NCBI GenBank assembly: GCA_900755895.1
Contig: CAAEIG010000075.1
Span: forward strand, 1 to 12,922
Direction: 5' to 3'
DNA: 12,922 nucleotides
From: Clostridia bacterium
GTDB taxonomy: Bacteria > Bacillota > Clostridia > Oscillospirales > Acutalibacteraceae
Part shown: positions 7,299 through 12,922 of the stretch, piece by piece
Numbering within the stretch: the stretch's first letter is position 1
Layout: each line of letters begins with the position of its first letter
Notes under the pieces: generated by a model
Database searches by the model: none
Told to the model about the DNA's origin: nothing
Seen by the model: only the letters and a program-made list of their open reading frames with translations
Made by a program: the position numbers and the translations under genes

Positions 7299-9254
7299 TC
7301 ACACTGTTGTAAAGGCGTCCTCTTCCAGGCCGGCGGTTTTGAGGATCTCCTTGATGTTGACTTTGGCGCTGTCGTCGGCAAACCCGTTGTCCTTGAACAC
7401 CACACGCCAGGTTTCGGGAGCCAGTTCTTTGTAAAGGGCTGCCATGCCCTCGGCCACTTCGGTGGTGATCTGGTCGTCCAGGCAGATCATGAGGGCTCCC
7501 ATACCGATCTCATAGGCATTCTTGCCGCCAATGGTGTGGGTTTCCAGGGGCCAGGTGAGCTCCATGCCCATTTTCAGCATGATCTCATAGACCACATCCA
7601 GCTCGCTGCGGCCCTCCACATAGTTGCTGATGCTGTCAAAGAGGGTGGTCTCCAGGTCGTCATAGTCCGGCTGCCACTGTTTCAGGTTGGAGCTGTCCAG
7701 TTTGAACACCTTAAAGCCGATGTCCGGGACTTTCCTGGGTTCCTCGTCAATTTTTAACTGGGCGTTCTGCTCCTCGACCTCCGCCTTGATCTTCTCTCCG
7801 GCCCGGCGGATGCGTTCCTTGCCGATCTCACAGATGTTTTCAAAGCCTGCATTGGCTGCCTCGGTGCCATCCGCACAGGGTTCCGGTAGCTGCACCATGA
7901 TGAATTTGCGATTACCACCGTCCTCAGCATTGATCTGCATGACTGCGTGAGCAGTGGTGGATGAACCGGAGAAAAAATCGAGTATAATATCATTCCCATT
8001 TGTAGCCAATGTAAGTGGCCGCATTATTGTTCCAAGTGGTTTTGGCCTCGGAAAAACCTCTTTATCAAATTTCAAATCAATAAACTGCTCTGTACCTCTT
8101 TCACTATTCACATCTTTAAAAGTCCATGCAGTAGTAGGTTTAACACGCAAATCGTCTGTGAGATAGTCTTTTTCTACAATCGTCCATCTATTTTTAATCT
8201 GCATATAATTGGGAAGCAGTACACTTTTTCTCTCAAGCGCAGTTTCTAATCCCACACGCCATCGGCCTTCTGTTCCATCATCTTTCATTGGAGCAATCTT
8301 TATATAGCCTTCCGGAATGGTACTTTCATAAGTTGGATAGAAATCGCCTGTTTTTTCACAATACATAAAATAATAGAACATATTAGGTCTATCAGAGCGC
8401 TTATCACTATCTCCGGTCTTGCGTAAATCAATGTGTCTATAGCGCCTTCCGTCATCGTCAATTTTATTGTATCGTTTTATCACATTTTCCTCAGGGGCAA
8501 ATCCTATCAGCGACGCCTCTCTCTTTTGATAAACCATAATATATTCAAAAGCGGTCGCAAAGTTTTTCTCGTCCGAGCGTCCCTTTGGATTGTTAATATT
8601 AGCAATACACGCAAGGAAGTTCATCTCACCAAAAACTTCATTGCACAGCTTCTTCAAATTATTGACCTCATGCTCATCAATGCTGATAAAAATCGTCCCA
8701 TTTTCCTTAAGTAAATTACGGGCTAACCGCAAGCGAGGGTACATCATGTTAAGCCAGTCAGTGTGGTAGCGTCCATTGGATTCTGTATTTGTTCCCGTAT
8801 TTCTACCTTCATCATCCACCTGGCTGGTAATGCGCTTGTAATTCTCAACGCTGTCAACGAAGTCATCTGGATAGATAAAGTCACCGCCGGTGTTGTAGGG
8901 CGGATCGATATAGATCATCTTGATCTTCCCATGGTAACTCTTCTGCAGCAGTTTGAGCACTTCCAGATTGTCGCCCTCAATGTAGAGGTTCTGGGTGTCG
9001 TCCCAGTTTTTGCTCTCTGCCTCACAGGGGCGCAGGGTGCCGGTAGTGGGGGCCTGCGCCAGCCGCAGGGCCTTTCCCTTGCCGTTCCAGGTGAAGTTGT
9101 AGCGCTCCTTTTCGTCGTCCACATACTCTCCCAGCACCTGCTTGAGCTTGTCAAAGTCGATCTTTCCCTCCTCAAACACATCCGGGAAGATCTGCCGCAG
9201 CTGCTCTATATTCTCCGCCGCCAAATCCGGCGTTTTGCCGTCAAGTTTTGTCAT
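7299..9254 (-). CDS. mod: Type III DNA-methyltransferase subunit Mod (adenine N6, beta class)
   Basis: 651-residue modification and specificity subunit. It would methylate adenine in an asymmetric target and supply sequence recognition to Res. Motif IV is DPPYNTGGDF (from residue 117), preceded by YIEGDNLEVLKLLQKSY (91-107); motif I is LDFFSGSSTT (425-434). This IV-TRD-I order is that of the beta class, and the target recognition domain lies between. ATG 9254 is chosen for AAGGAGG at 9264-9270; an ATG at 9299 would add 15 residues lying inside the upstream gene and lacks such a site. It overlaps the upstream membrane-protein gene by 14 bp. The part coding for residues about 125-425 is AT-rich, while both ends are GC-rich, suggesting exchange of the specificity domain. 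No frameshift or simple-repeat phase-variation tract is visible. Confidence 0.95.
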   Translation of the reverse strand: MTKLDGKTPDLAAENIEQLRQIFPDVFEEGKIDFDKLKQVLGEYVDDEKERYNFTWNGKGKALRLAQAPTTGTLRPCEAESKNWDDTQNLYIEGDNLEVLKLLQKSYHGKIKMIYIDPPYNTGGDFIYPDDFVDSVENYKRITSQVDDEGRNTGTNTESNGRYHTDWLNMMYPRLRLARNLLKENGTIFISIDEHEVNNLKKLCNEVFGEMNFLACIANINNPKGRSDEKNFATAFEYIMVYQKREASLIGFAPEENVIKRYNKIDDDGRRYRHIDLRKTGDSDKRSDRPNMFYYFMYCEKTGDFYPTYESTIPEGYIKIAPMKDDGTEGRWRVGLETALERKSVLLPNYMQIKNRWTIVEKDYLTDDLRVKPTTAWTFKDVNSERGTEQFIDLKFDKEVFPRPKPLGTIMRPLTLATNGNDIILDFFSGSSTTAHAVMQINAEDGGNRKFIMVQLPEPCADGTEAANAGFENICEIGKERIRRAGEKIKAEVEEQNAQLKIDEEPRKVPDIGFKVFKLDSSNLKQWQPDYDDLETTLFDSISNYVEGRSELDVVYEIMLKMGMELTWPLETHTIGGKNAYEIGMGALMICLDDQITTEVAEGMAALYKELAPETWRVVFKDNGFADDSAKVNIKEILKTAGLEEDAFTTV

Positions 9255-10059
9255 CTGTGGTGGCCTCCTTGCAATATTCTGAAAGTACTTGTTCTCCAAG
9301 GCTTCTGAGTTTTCCGTTATAAATTATAAAACTTATATGAAATTGGACTCGATAGTTCTGGGGGTTATAACACTCAAAAGCAAGATTGATTTGAACCTTG
9401 TTCTTATCTATCCCCATAAAATTGTGGGATGAAGCAATAAATGAAACACTAATTTTTTTCGTTTCCTCCGACGCCATACCATTTTGTGCTTCAAATACAG
9501 GCATAAACCTTTGGAAATCAGTTCCTCCTATCGTATGGAGCGTAGCTTTCACAATTTTAAGCCCATAGATCTGGAAATTTGAAATATTTTTTAGCCCAAA
9601 TGTAATATACCCTATTTCATGCCCGCCAATAGCACTATTCTGTAGTTCAAAGCCAATATCAGCTCCGTGTAAAAAACCAATATCCCATTTTTGATCTTCA
9701 ATTTTGTATCTTAAATCTGTAGTATTTAAGACGCTGAAAACAGGGAGTTGTGCCCTGTGTTGCTCTTCTATCAATTTCAAGTTTAGCTGCGTGGCTCGAT
9801 TATTCTGTATAATTGATACAACACCTAAAGCGATTGTTCCTATAGCTGCTAATGATGCGCCATAGAATCCAAGCGCCTCTCCGACAGATAAACTTGTATT
9901 TATCAAGATACGGCAATTATCACCTATAAAATATAAGATCCAGATAAGTAATGGAATCAAAATAAAAGTGATTGTAACGCACCAGAAGCCCCATTTATAT
10001 GGCGCTCGTCTTATATGCTGTGTAATACTTTCACATAGCTCCTTTAATTTCTCATTCAT
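9241..10059 (-). CDS. Two-TM membrane protein upstream of mod, function unknown
   Basis: 272-residue protein. Two hydrophobic segments lie at about residues 23-46 (WGFWCVTITFILIPLLIWIL) and 62-84 (GFYGASLAAIGTIALGVVSI). A short polar helix follows (QNNRATQLNLKLIEEQHRAQ, 85-104), then a largely beta-rich soluble region to the end. The positively charged N-terminus suggests that both ends are cytoplasmic. ATG 10059 has only a weak ribosome binding site (GGG nine bases upstream). It follows the decayed DUF4391-like gene and overlaps mod by 14 bp. It is AT-rich beside GC-rich mod ends. Similar two-TM plus soluble-domain architectures occur among uncharacterised defence-island proteins, so it could be a membrane-acting accessory of the RM operon, but I do not recognise the family. 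Confidence 0.75.
   Translation of the reverse strand: MNEKLKELCESITQHIRRAPYKWGFWCVTITFILIPLLIWILYFIGDNCRILINTSLSVGEALGFYGASLAAIGTIALGVVSIIQNNRATQLNLKLIEEQHRAQLPVFSVLNTTDLRYKIEDQKWDIGFLHGADIGFELQNSAIGGHEIGYITFGLKNISNFQIYGLKIVKATLHTIGGTDFQRFMPVFEAQNGMASEETKKISVSFIASSHNFMGIDKNKVQINLAFECYNPQNYRVQFHISFIIYNGKLRSLGEQVLSEYCKEATTDDKT
9264..9270 (-). promoter_or_regulatory. AAGGAGG ribosome binding site fixing the mod start
   Basis: AAGGAGG on the minus strand nine bases before ATG 9254, inside the end of the upstream coding sequence. It favours this start over ATG 9299. Confidence 0.65.
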
Positions 10060-10061
10060 TT

Positions 10062-10250
10062 TTATTTACCCGAGTTCTCCAATTTCTTGATCTTCATATT
10101 CAGCTCCACTTTCCGGCTGAACTGGGTCTCCTTTTTCAGCTCCACCCGCAGGGCTGCGATCTCCTTCTCCACCCGCTCCCACTGGGCCAGGAGCTACCGG
10201 GCCTCGCCGCCGGTCAACTTGTCTCTGAGACCTTCGTGAAACAGATCTTT
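10062..10250 (-). pseudogene. Remnant of a DUF4391-like gene upstream of the RM genes
   Basis: On the minus strand the frame ending at TAA 10062 reads KKKDLFHEGLRDKL, a TAG stop (10194-10196), then LLAQWERVEKEIAALRVELK and ETQFSRKVELNMKIKKLE. The Q-FxRKVELN-x-KxxxLE ending preceded by a heptad-like charged helix is what I recall as the C-terminus of DUF4391 proteins, which often sit beside mod and res in type III RM loci. The stop looks like a CAG-to-TAG change and the N-terminal part is missing, so only a GC-rich tail is left. Family identity is from memory; the broken frame is seen directly. Confidence 0.55.
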
Positions 10251-10297
10251 TTTCTTACAACAGAACTTTTCGCTGCAAAACTTCCTGATTTTATCAT

Positions 10298-10306
10298 AGT
10301 ATAACA
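10298..10306 (-). promoter_or_regulatory. Possible extended -10 promoter for the RM operon
   Basis: Minus-strand TGTTATACT gives an extended -10 (TG, one base, TATACT). No good -35 lies at 16-18 bp. Its place upstream of the decayed gene and the first intact RM-operon gene fits an operon promoter divergent from the toxin-antitoxin promoter. Confidence 0.35.
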
Positions 10307-10440
10307 TAACATCCGCAATGAATCTACCAAAGGATTTTTGAATTTCATTTTATTTCCAGACGGACACATCCGGTTAGCTGCTCTCCCTAATTGAAACCAT
10401 TCCAGTCACCACTGGCTCCGTACTCACAGAATAAAATGTA

Positions 10441-10469
10441 TTGCAAAACGCCACACAAGATAGTATAAT
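10441..10469 (+). promoter_or_regulatory. Promoter of the toxin-antitoxin operon
   Basis: TTGCAA (10441-10446), 17-bp spacer, perfect TATAAT (10464-10469), ending 24 bp before the antitoxin ATG. Such operons are usually repressed by their own antitoxin-toxin complex binding here; no clear operator palindrome is visible. Confidence 0.7.
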
Positions 10470-10493
10470 CATGACAGAAAGGCGGTGTTTCCT

Positions 10494-10790
10494 ATGGCGG
10501 GCAAAACGGCCAATGTAACGGCGCGGGTTCAACCGGAGATCAAGCAGAAAGCGGAGGCAATTCTGGATCAGTTGGGTATTCCGGTGTCTGTGCTGATCGA
10601 TTCCCTTTATCGACAAATTATCATGACGAACAGTATCCCCTATTCCTTCCGGATCCCTACGCTCCCGACGCGGGACGGACTGTCGGAGGAACAATTTGAC
10701 CAGATGATGGAGAAGGGACTGAAACAGGCTAAGGTAGGCCAGGGGATGGATCTGGACGCCGCGTTTGCCCGTATCAGTAAGAGTATCTGA
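10494..10790 (+). CDS. RelB/DinJ-family antitoxin
   Basis: 98-residue antitoxin that would bind and neutralise the downstream toxin and repress the operon. The N-terminus (ANVTARVQPEIKQKAEAIL, then GIPVSVLIDSLYRQIIM) is the ribbon-helix-helix fold typical of RelB/DinJ proteins, followed by the characteristic IPYSFRIPT segment and a flexible C-terminal half that would wrap the toxin. ATG 10494 has AAAGGCGG eight bases upstream; a GTG at 10485 is in frame but lies on top of that site. It is separated from the toxin gene by two bases. Confidence 0.9.
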   Translation: MAGKTANVTARVQPEIKQKAEAILDQLGIPVSVLIDSLYRQIIMTNSIPYSFRIPTLPTRDGLSEEQFDQMMEKGLKQAKVGQGMDLDAAFARISKSI

Positions 10791-10792
10791 GG

Positions 10793-11128
10793 ATGGAGTA
10801 TCAAGTCAAACTGACCGACTACGCAGTGGAACAGCTGCAGGAAATCGTCAGCTATATCTCTAACGTGCTGCAGTCTCCAGAGACTGCCCGCCGATGGCTG
10901 GAAAGAGTCAAGTTGGAAATCTCTTCCCTGCGCACGATGCCAAATCGCTACCCTCTGACGCCGGAAGAACCGTGGCGTTCCGAGGGAATCCATAAAATGC
11001 CGGTGGAAAACTTTCTGGTGTATTATTGCATCAATGAAAGTCAGAGAATCGTATGGGTCACCGTTGTTGTCTATGGCCGAAGGGACCAACTCCAAGCGCT
11101 TCGGAATATGCCGAAGGATCAAGGTTAA
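10793..11128 (+). CDS. RelE/ParE-family toxin
   Basis: 111-residue toxin of the RelE/ParE superfamily; members either cut mRNA in the ribosome or poison gyrase. The pattern is typical: MEYQVKLTDYAVEQLQEIV (strand and helix), a second helix with ETARRWLERVKLEISSL, MPNRYPL, then strands in KMPVENFLVYYCI and IVWVTVVVYGRRD. The length is usual and the frame is intact. Its ATG is two bases after the antitoxin stop, so translation is coupled. Whether it is RelE-like (mRNA) or ParE-like (gyrase) cannot be told from sequence; the YYCI...VYGRRD end fits either. It probably stabilises the element and its RM cargo. Confidence 0.9.
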   Translation: MEYQVKLTDYAVEQLQEIVSYISNVLQSPETARRWLERVKLEISSLRTMPNRYPLTPEEPWRSEGIHKMPVENFLVYYCINESQRIVWVTVVVYGRRDQLQALRNMPKDQG

Positions 11129-11195
11129 CCGCGGCTGCACTTATTCTTTGTTTACAGCCCCCCAATTCCTGAGCCGTGGACAGCGTAGAAATAAC

Positions 11196-11224
11196 TTGTT
11201 TCATCCTTCCATCCGAGTTATAAT
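11196..11224 (+). promoter_or_regulatory. Putative promoter reading toward the element end
   Basis: TTGTTT (11196-11201), 17-bp spacer, perfect TATAAT (11219-11224). The predicted start near 11231 lies directly before the hairpin at 11241, with no gene in front of it. Confidence 0.45.
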
Positions 11225-11240
11225 ACAGGCAGCCGGAAGC

Positions 11241-11297
11241 AAAAAAGCGCTCCCCCCTCCTTGTCGGTGAAAAACACCGGCAGGGGCTGGGGGCGCG
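11241..11297. terminator. Long GC-rich hairpin, probable bidirectional terminator
   Basis: GCGC and C-run arms at 11247-11257 pair with the G-run and GCGC at 11285-11296 around an inner stem GTCGGTG/CACCGGC with loop AAAAA. On the minus strand the stem is followed by a run of six T; on the plus strand by TTTCTG only. Best as a minus-strand terminator, weaker in the plus direction behind the toxin gene. Confidence 0.5.
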
Positions 11298-11436
11298 TTT
11301 CTGACCACAGGACATACCACACACCGCTTCGGAACACATGGAAACCGGGTGGTCAAAGAGGTCTGAAGATGAATTGGATTGGAGCAAAAAGGGTTAAAAA
11401 CCACATAAAATACCCAGAAAAAGTTTGAAATCGGCC

Positions 11437-11481
11437 TTCGGGTCCAAGAGGCCCCGGGTTCGAATCCCGGCACTCCGACCA
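11437..11481 (+). other. 3' fragment of tRNA-Pro(CGG): probable attachment (att) site
   Basis: Reading 5' to 3': anticodon loop TTCGGGT (11437-11443, anticodon CGG at 11439-11441), 3' strand of the anticodon stem CCAAG, variable loop AGGCC, T arm CCGGG-TTCGAAT-CCCGG (11454-11470), acceptor strand CACTCCG, discriminator A and encoded CCA (11479-11481). The 5' side is absent: the bases before 11437 do not pair with CCAAG and no D arm or 5' acceptor strand precedes it. Identity that begins in the anticodon loop and runs to the 3' end is the classical core of element integration into tRNA genes. It is not a working tRNA gene by itself. Confidence 0.8.
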
Positions 11482-11484
11482 TGG

Positions 11485-11534
11485 CGAGTGTTCTTATAGC
11501 ATTTGAAAAGCTGTAAGAACACTCGTCTTTTTTT
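11485..11534 (+). terminator. Rho-independent terminator after the tRNA-Pro fragment
   Basis: Perfect 12-bp stem CGAGTGTTCTTA/TAAGAACACTCG (11485-11496 with 11514-11525), extended by four inner pairs, 9-nt loop, then TCTTTTTTT. It begins four bases after CCA, the normal position of a tRNA gene terminator, so this DNA is probably the original downstream side of the tRNA gene. Confidence 0.85.
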
Positions 11535-11541
11535 GTTGTTT

Positions 11542-12891
11542 TCATCCGGCGATTTCTGCTGGGATGTAGTTGACGAACACGCCCTTTCGGGTATTGACGG
11601 TCACATCAGGGATGGGCAGGGGCAGCATTTTAGGGATTGTGATTTCTCCCACGCAGTTATAATGGATGCGAAGCCGCTGCTCCCATACACCATCAATTTT
11701 CTCCGCATTATAAACCTCGATCTTCTCAACCAATTCGTTGAGCATCCGGGGCGTGAGTTTGCGTGCGCGGGTGTACTTTCGCACCAAAGAGATGAACATA
11801 TCCGTGGTCATGGCCTGACTGCTCTGCTTCTCGATTTCGGAGCGGAGCTTTTTGATTTTCTCCGCCAGTTCCTTTTGCTCATCCTCATACCGTCTGGACA
11901 TTTTCGCAAAACGGTCGTCGGAGAGTTTGCCGGAAACATTGTCCTCATAGATGCGTTCAAACAGCCCGTCCAGTTCCTCATCACGGGCAAGCAGAGCCTT
12001 CAATTCCTTCTCCTTCAGCTTACGGTCGGTTTCCGCCGCTTGTTGGGAGTGCCCGATCACCGCTTTCAGAAATTCGTCCTCATAGAGGCTGGCGAACTTC
12101 GTCAGGCGACGGATTTCACCAAGCACCACCTGTTCCAGAAAATCTACTCGGACATAGTGGGTGGAAGTACAGCTCCCACGGTTGCCCTTATAGTTGGAGC
12201 AGTTGAAATACTTGATCTCCGGGTTTCCCTGATTGAAATGGAAGTGAAGATTGCAGCCGCAGTCAGCACAGACCAGAAGGCCGGAGAACATGTTGTGCTC
12301 GCCTTCGTTGGTGCGGCGCTTGCGGATTTTTCCCCGCTTCTGCTGCACCTGCTCAAATACGGACCGTTCGATAATCGGCTCGTGGACGTCCTTGAAGATG
12401 ACCCAATTCTCACGGTCATTCTCCAACCTCTTTTTGTTCTTGTAGGATTTAGAATAGGTCTTGAAGTTGAGAATATCGCCGCAATACTCCTGCAAAGACA
12501 GGATTTTGGTCACGGTGGAACTGTTCCACTTAGTAGCGGGCTGCTGCTTGCCCTTTCCAGGCCGCTTGATGCCCTTCTTTAGCCAATAGGCACGCGGGGT
12601 AAGGATTTCGTCCTTTTCAAGTTGGGCTGCAATCTGTTCCGTCCCGTAGCCCTCCAGGGTCATGCTGTAAATCCGCCGAACCACCTGGGCGGCTTCGTCA
12701 TCTACGATCCATCGTTTTGGATTGTTGGGGTCTTTGATGTACCCGTAGGGAGGCTGGCCCATCGGCTCGCCTGCATTTCCCTTGATCTTGTTGCTGATAC
12801 GCCGCTTCTTGCTGATGTCGCGGGCATACCACTCATTGAACATACGTCGTTTGGGAAGGTGAAGCGCAAACAGCAAAAATCCAGTATTCAT
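11542..12891 (-). CDS. Large serine recombinase (TnpX/TndX-like), N-terminal catalytic domain missing
   Basis: 449-residue open frame. Clear homology begins at FNEWYARDISKKRRISNKIK (from about residue 18), the junction right after the resolvase catalytic domain. A Recombinase domain follows (GEPMGQPPYGYIKDPNNPKR to about residue 185), then a zinc ribbon with C208, C211, C231 and C241, a long charged coiled coil (about 285-350) and a C-terminal domain. Full-length relatives carry about 130-150 more N-terminal residues with the catalytic serine. Here the first ~17 residues are unlike the family, an in-frame TGA lies at 12919-12921, and no other frame near the edge restores the usual sequence. 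It is most likely a truncated or rearranged, inactive recombinase, although the missing part could lie beyond the window. It is convergent with the tRNA terminator. Confidence 0.85.
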   Translation of the reverse strand: MNTGFLLFALHLPKRRMFNEWYARDISKKRRISNKIKGNAGEPMGQPPYGYIKDPNNPKRWIVDDEAAQVVRRIYSMTLEGYGTEQIAAQLEKDEILTPRAYWLKKGIKRPGKGKQQPATKWNSSTVTKILSLQEYCGDILNFKTYSKSYKNKKRLENDRENWVIFKDVHEPIIERSVFEQVQQKRGKIRKRRTNEGEHNMFSGLLVCADCGCNLHFHFNQGNPEIKYFNCSNYKGNRGSCTSTHYVRVDFLEQVVLGEIRRLTKFASLYEDEFLKAVIGHSQQAAETDRKLKEKELKALLARDEELDGLFERIYEDNVSGKLSDDRFAKMSRRYEDEQKELAEKIKKLRSEIEKQSSQAMTTDMFISLVRKYTRARKLTPRMLNELVEKIEVYNAEKIDGVWEQRLRIHYNCVGEITIPKMLPLPIPDVTVNTRKGVFVNYIPAEIAG

Positions 12892-12922
12892 GCGGGTTTG
12901 CGGCGAGATGGCTCTCGATCAG

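Larger units (their letters stand above)
11129..11436. other. Non-coding stretch between the toxin gene and the tRNA fragment
   Basis: No supported gene. It contains a good plus-strand promoter (11196-11224), a long GC-rich hairpin with flanking A/T runs (11241-11297), and about 140 bp of AT-rich DNA directly before the tRNA fragment in which I see nothing further. An open frame on the minus strand (11201-11545) is an artefact of antisense reading through the tRNA fragment. Confidence 0.6.

Noticed and set aside
7299..9254. Phase-variable simple-repeat tract in mod
   Set aside because: Some mod genes switch by slippage in tandem repeats, but no tetra- or pentanucleotide repeat tract or long homopolymer is visible in this gene.
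9255..9299. Longer N-terminus for Mod starting at ATG 9299
   Set aside because: No good ribosome binding site there, the 15 extra residues lie inside the upstream gene, and AAGGAGG nine bases before ATG 9254 gives a better start.
11405..11481. Complete tRNA gene
   Set aside because: Only the 3' 45 bases fit. The bases before the anticodon loop do not pair with CCAAG, and no D arm or 5' acceptor strand is present.
11201..11545. Minus-strand open frame with GVPGFEPGASWTRR
   Set aside because: This peptide is the well-known artefact of reading a tRNA 3' half in antisense; the frame also crosses two hairpins.
1..12922. CRISPR array or tandem repeat block
   Set aside because: No regularly spaced direct repeats were seen; the only repeats noticed are the inverted repeats listed above.

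Overview
The window looks like part of a mobile genetic element in a Gram-positive gut-type Firmicute, probably Clostridia. The reasons are strong AGGAGG ribosome binding sites with frequent TTG/GTG starts, a MobP-type relaxase of the kind common in Clostridia elements, and a TnpX/TndX-like large serine recombinase. Species cannot be decided from the sequence.

Layout. (1) 1-3480, minus strand, is a mobilisation/maintenance module. From upstream to downstream it holds a sigma-70 region-4-like regulator (2844-3233) behind a clear promoter and a structured leader, then a short coupled operon (acidic unknown protein, excisionase-like HTH protein, HTH_36-type protein), a 312-bp gene-free stretch with inverted repeats that is a candidate oriT region, a ribbon-helix-helix-like mobilisation accessory gene, and a MobP/MobL relaxase cut by the window edge. 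(2) 3521-10300, minus strand, is a type III restriction-modification operon with extra genes: a decayed DUF4391-like gene, a two-TM membrane protein, mod, an unrecognised helical protein, then res and a terminator-like hairpin. The genes overlap or nearly touch. Base composition alternates sharply: the mod termini, res and the DUF4391 remnant are GC-rich, while the membrane protein, the mod target-recognition block and the helical protein are AT-rich. (3) 10441-11128, plus strand, is a RelB/DinJ antitoxin and RelE/ParE toxin pair divergent from the RM operon. (4) 11437-11481 is the 3' part of a tRNA-Pro(CGG) gene, from the anticodon loop to CCA, followed by a strong terminator; it has the form of an att site at an element boundary. 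(5) 11542-12922, minus strand, is a large serine recombinase that keeps its recombinase and zinc-ribbon domains but lacks the N-terminal catalytic domain in the visible sequence.

As a working model, an integrative mobilisable element with a relaxase module on the left carries a composite type III RM defence cassette and a toxin-antitoxin addiction module, and ends at a tRNA-Pro attachment site. A second, degraded serine-recombinase element lies beyond it. The points most worth checking are the two AT-rich accessory genes built into the RM operon, the apparent exchange of the Mod specificity domain, and a leader upstream of the sigma-like gene in which the ribosome binding site is buried in a perfect hairpin crossed by a small overlapping ORF.
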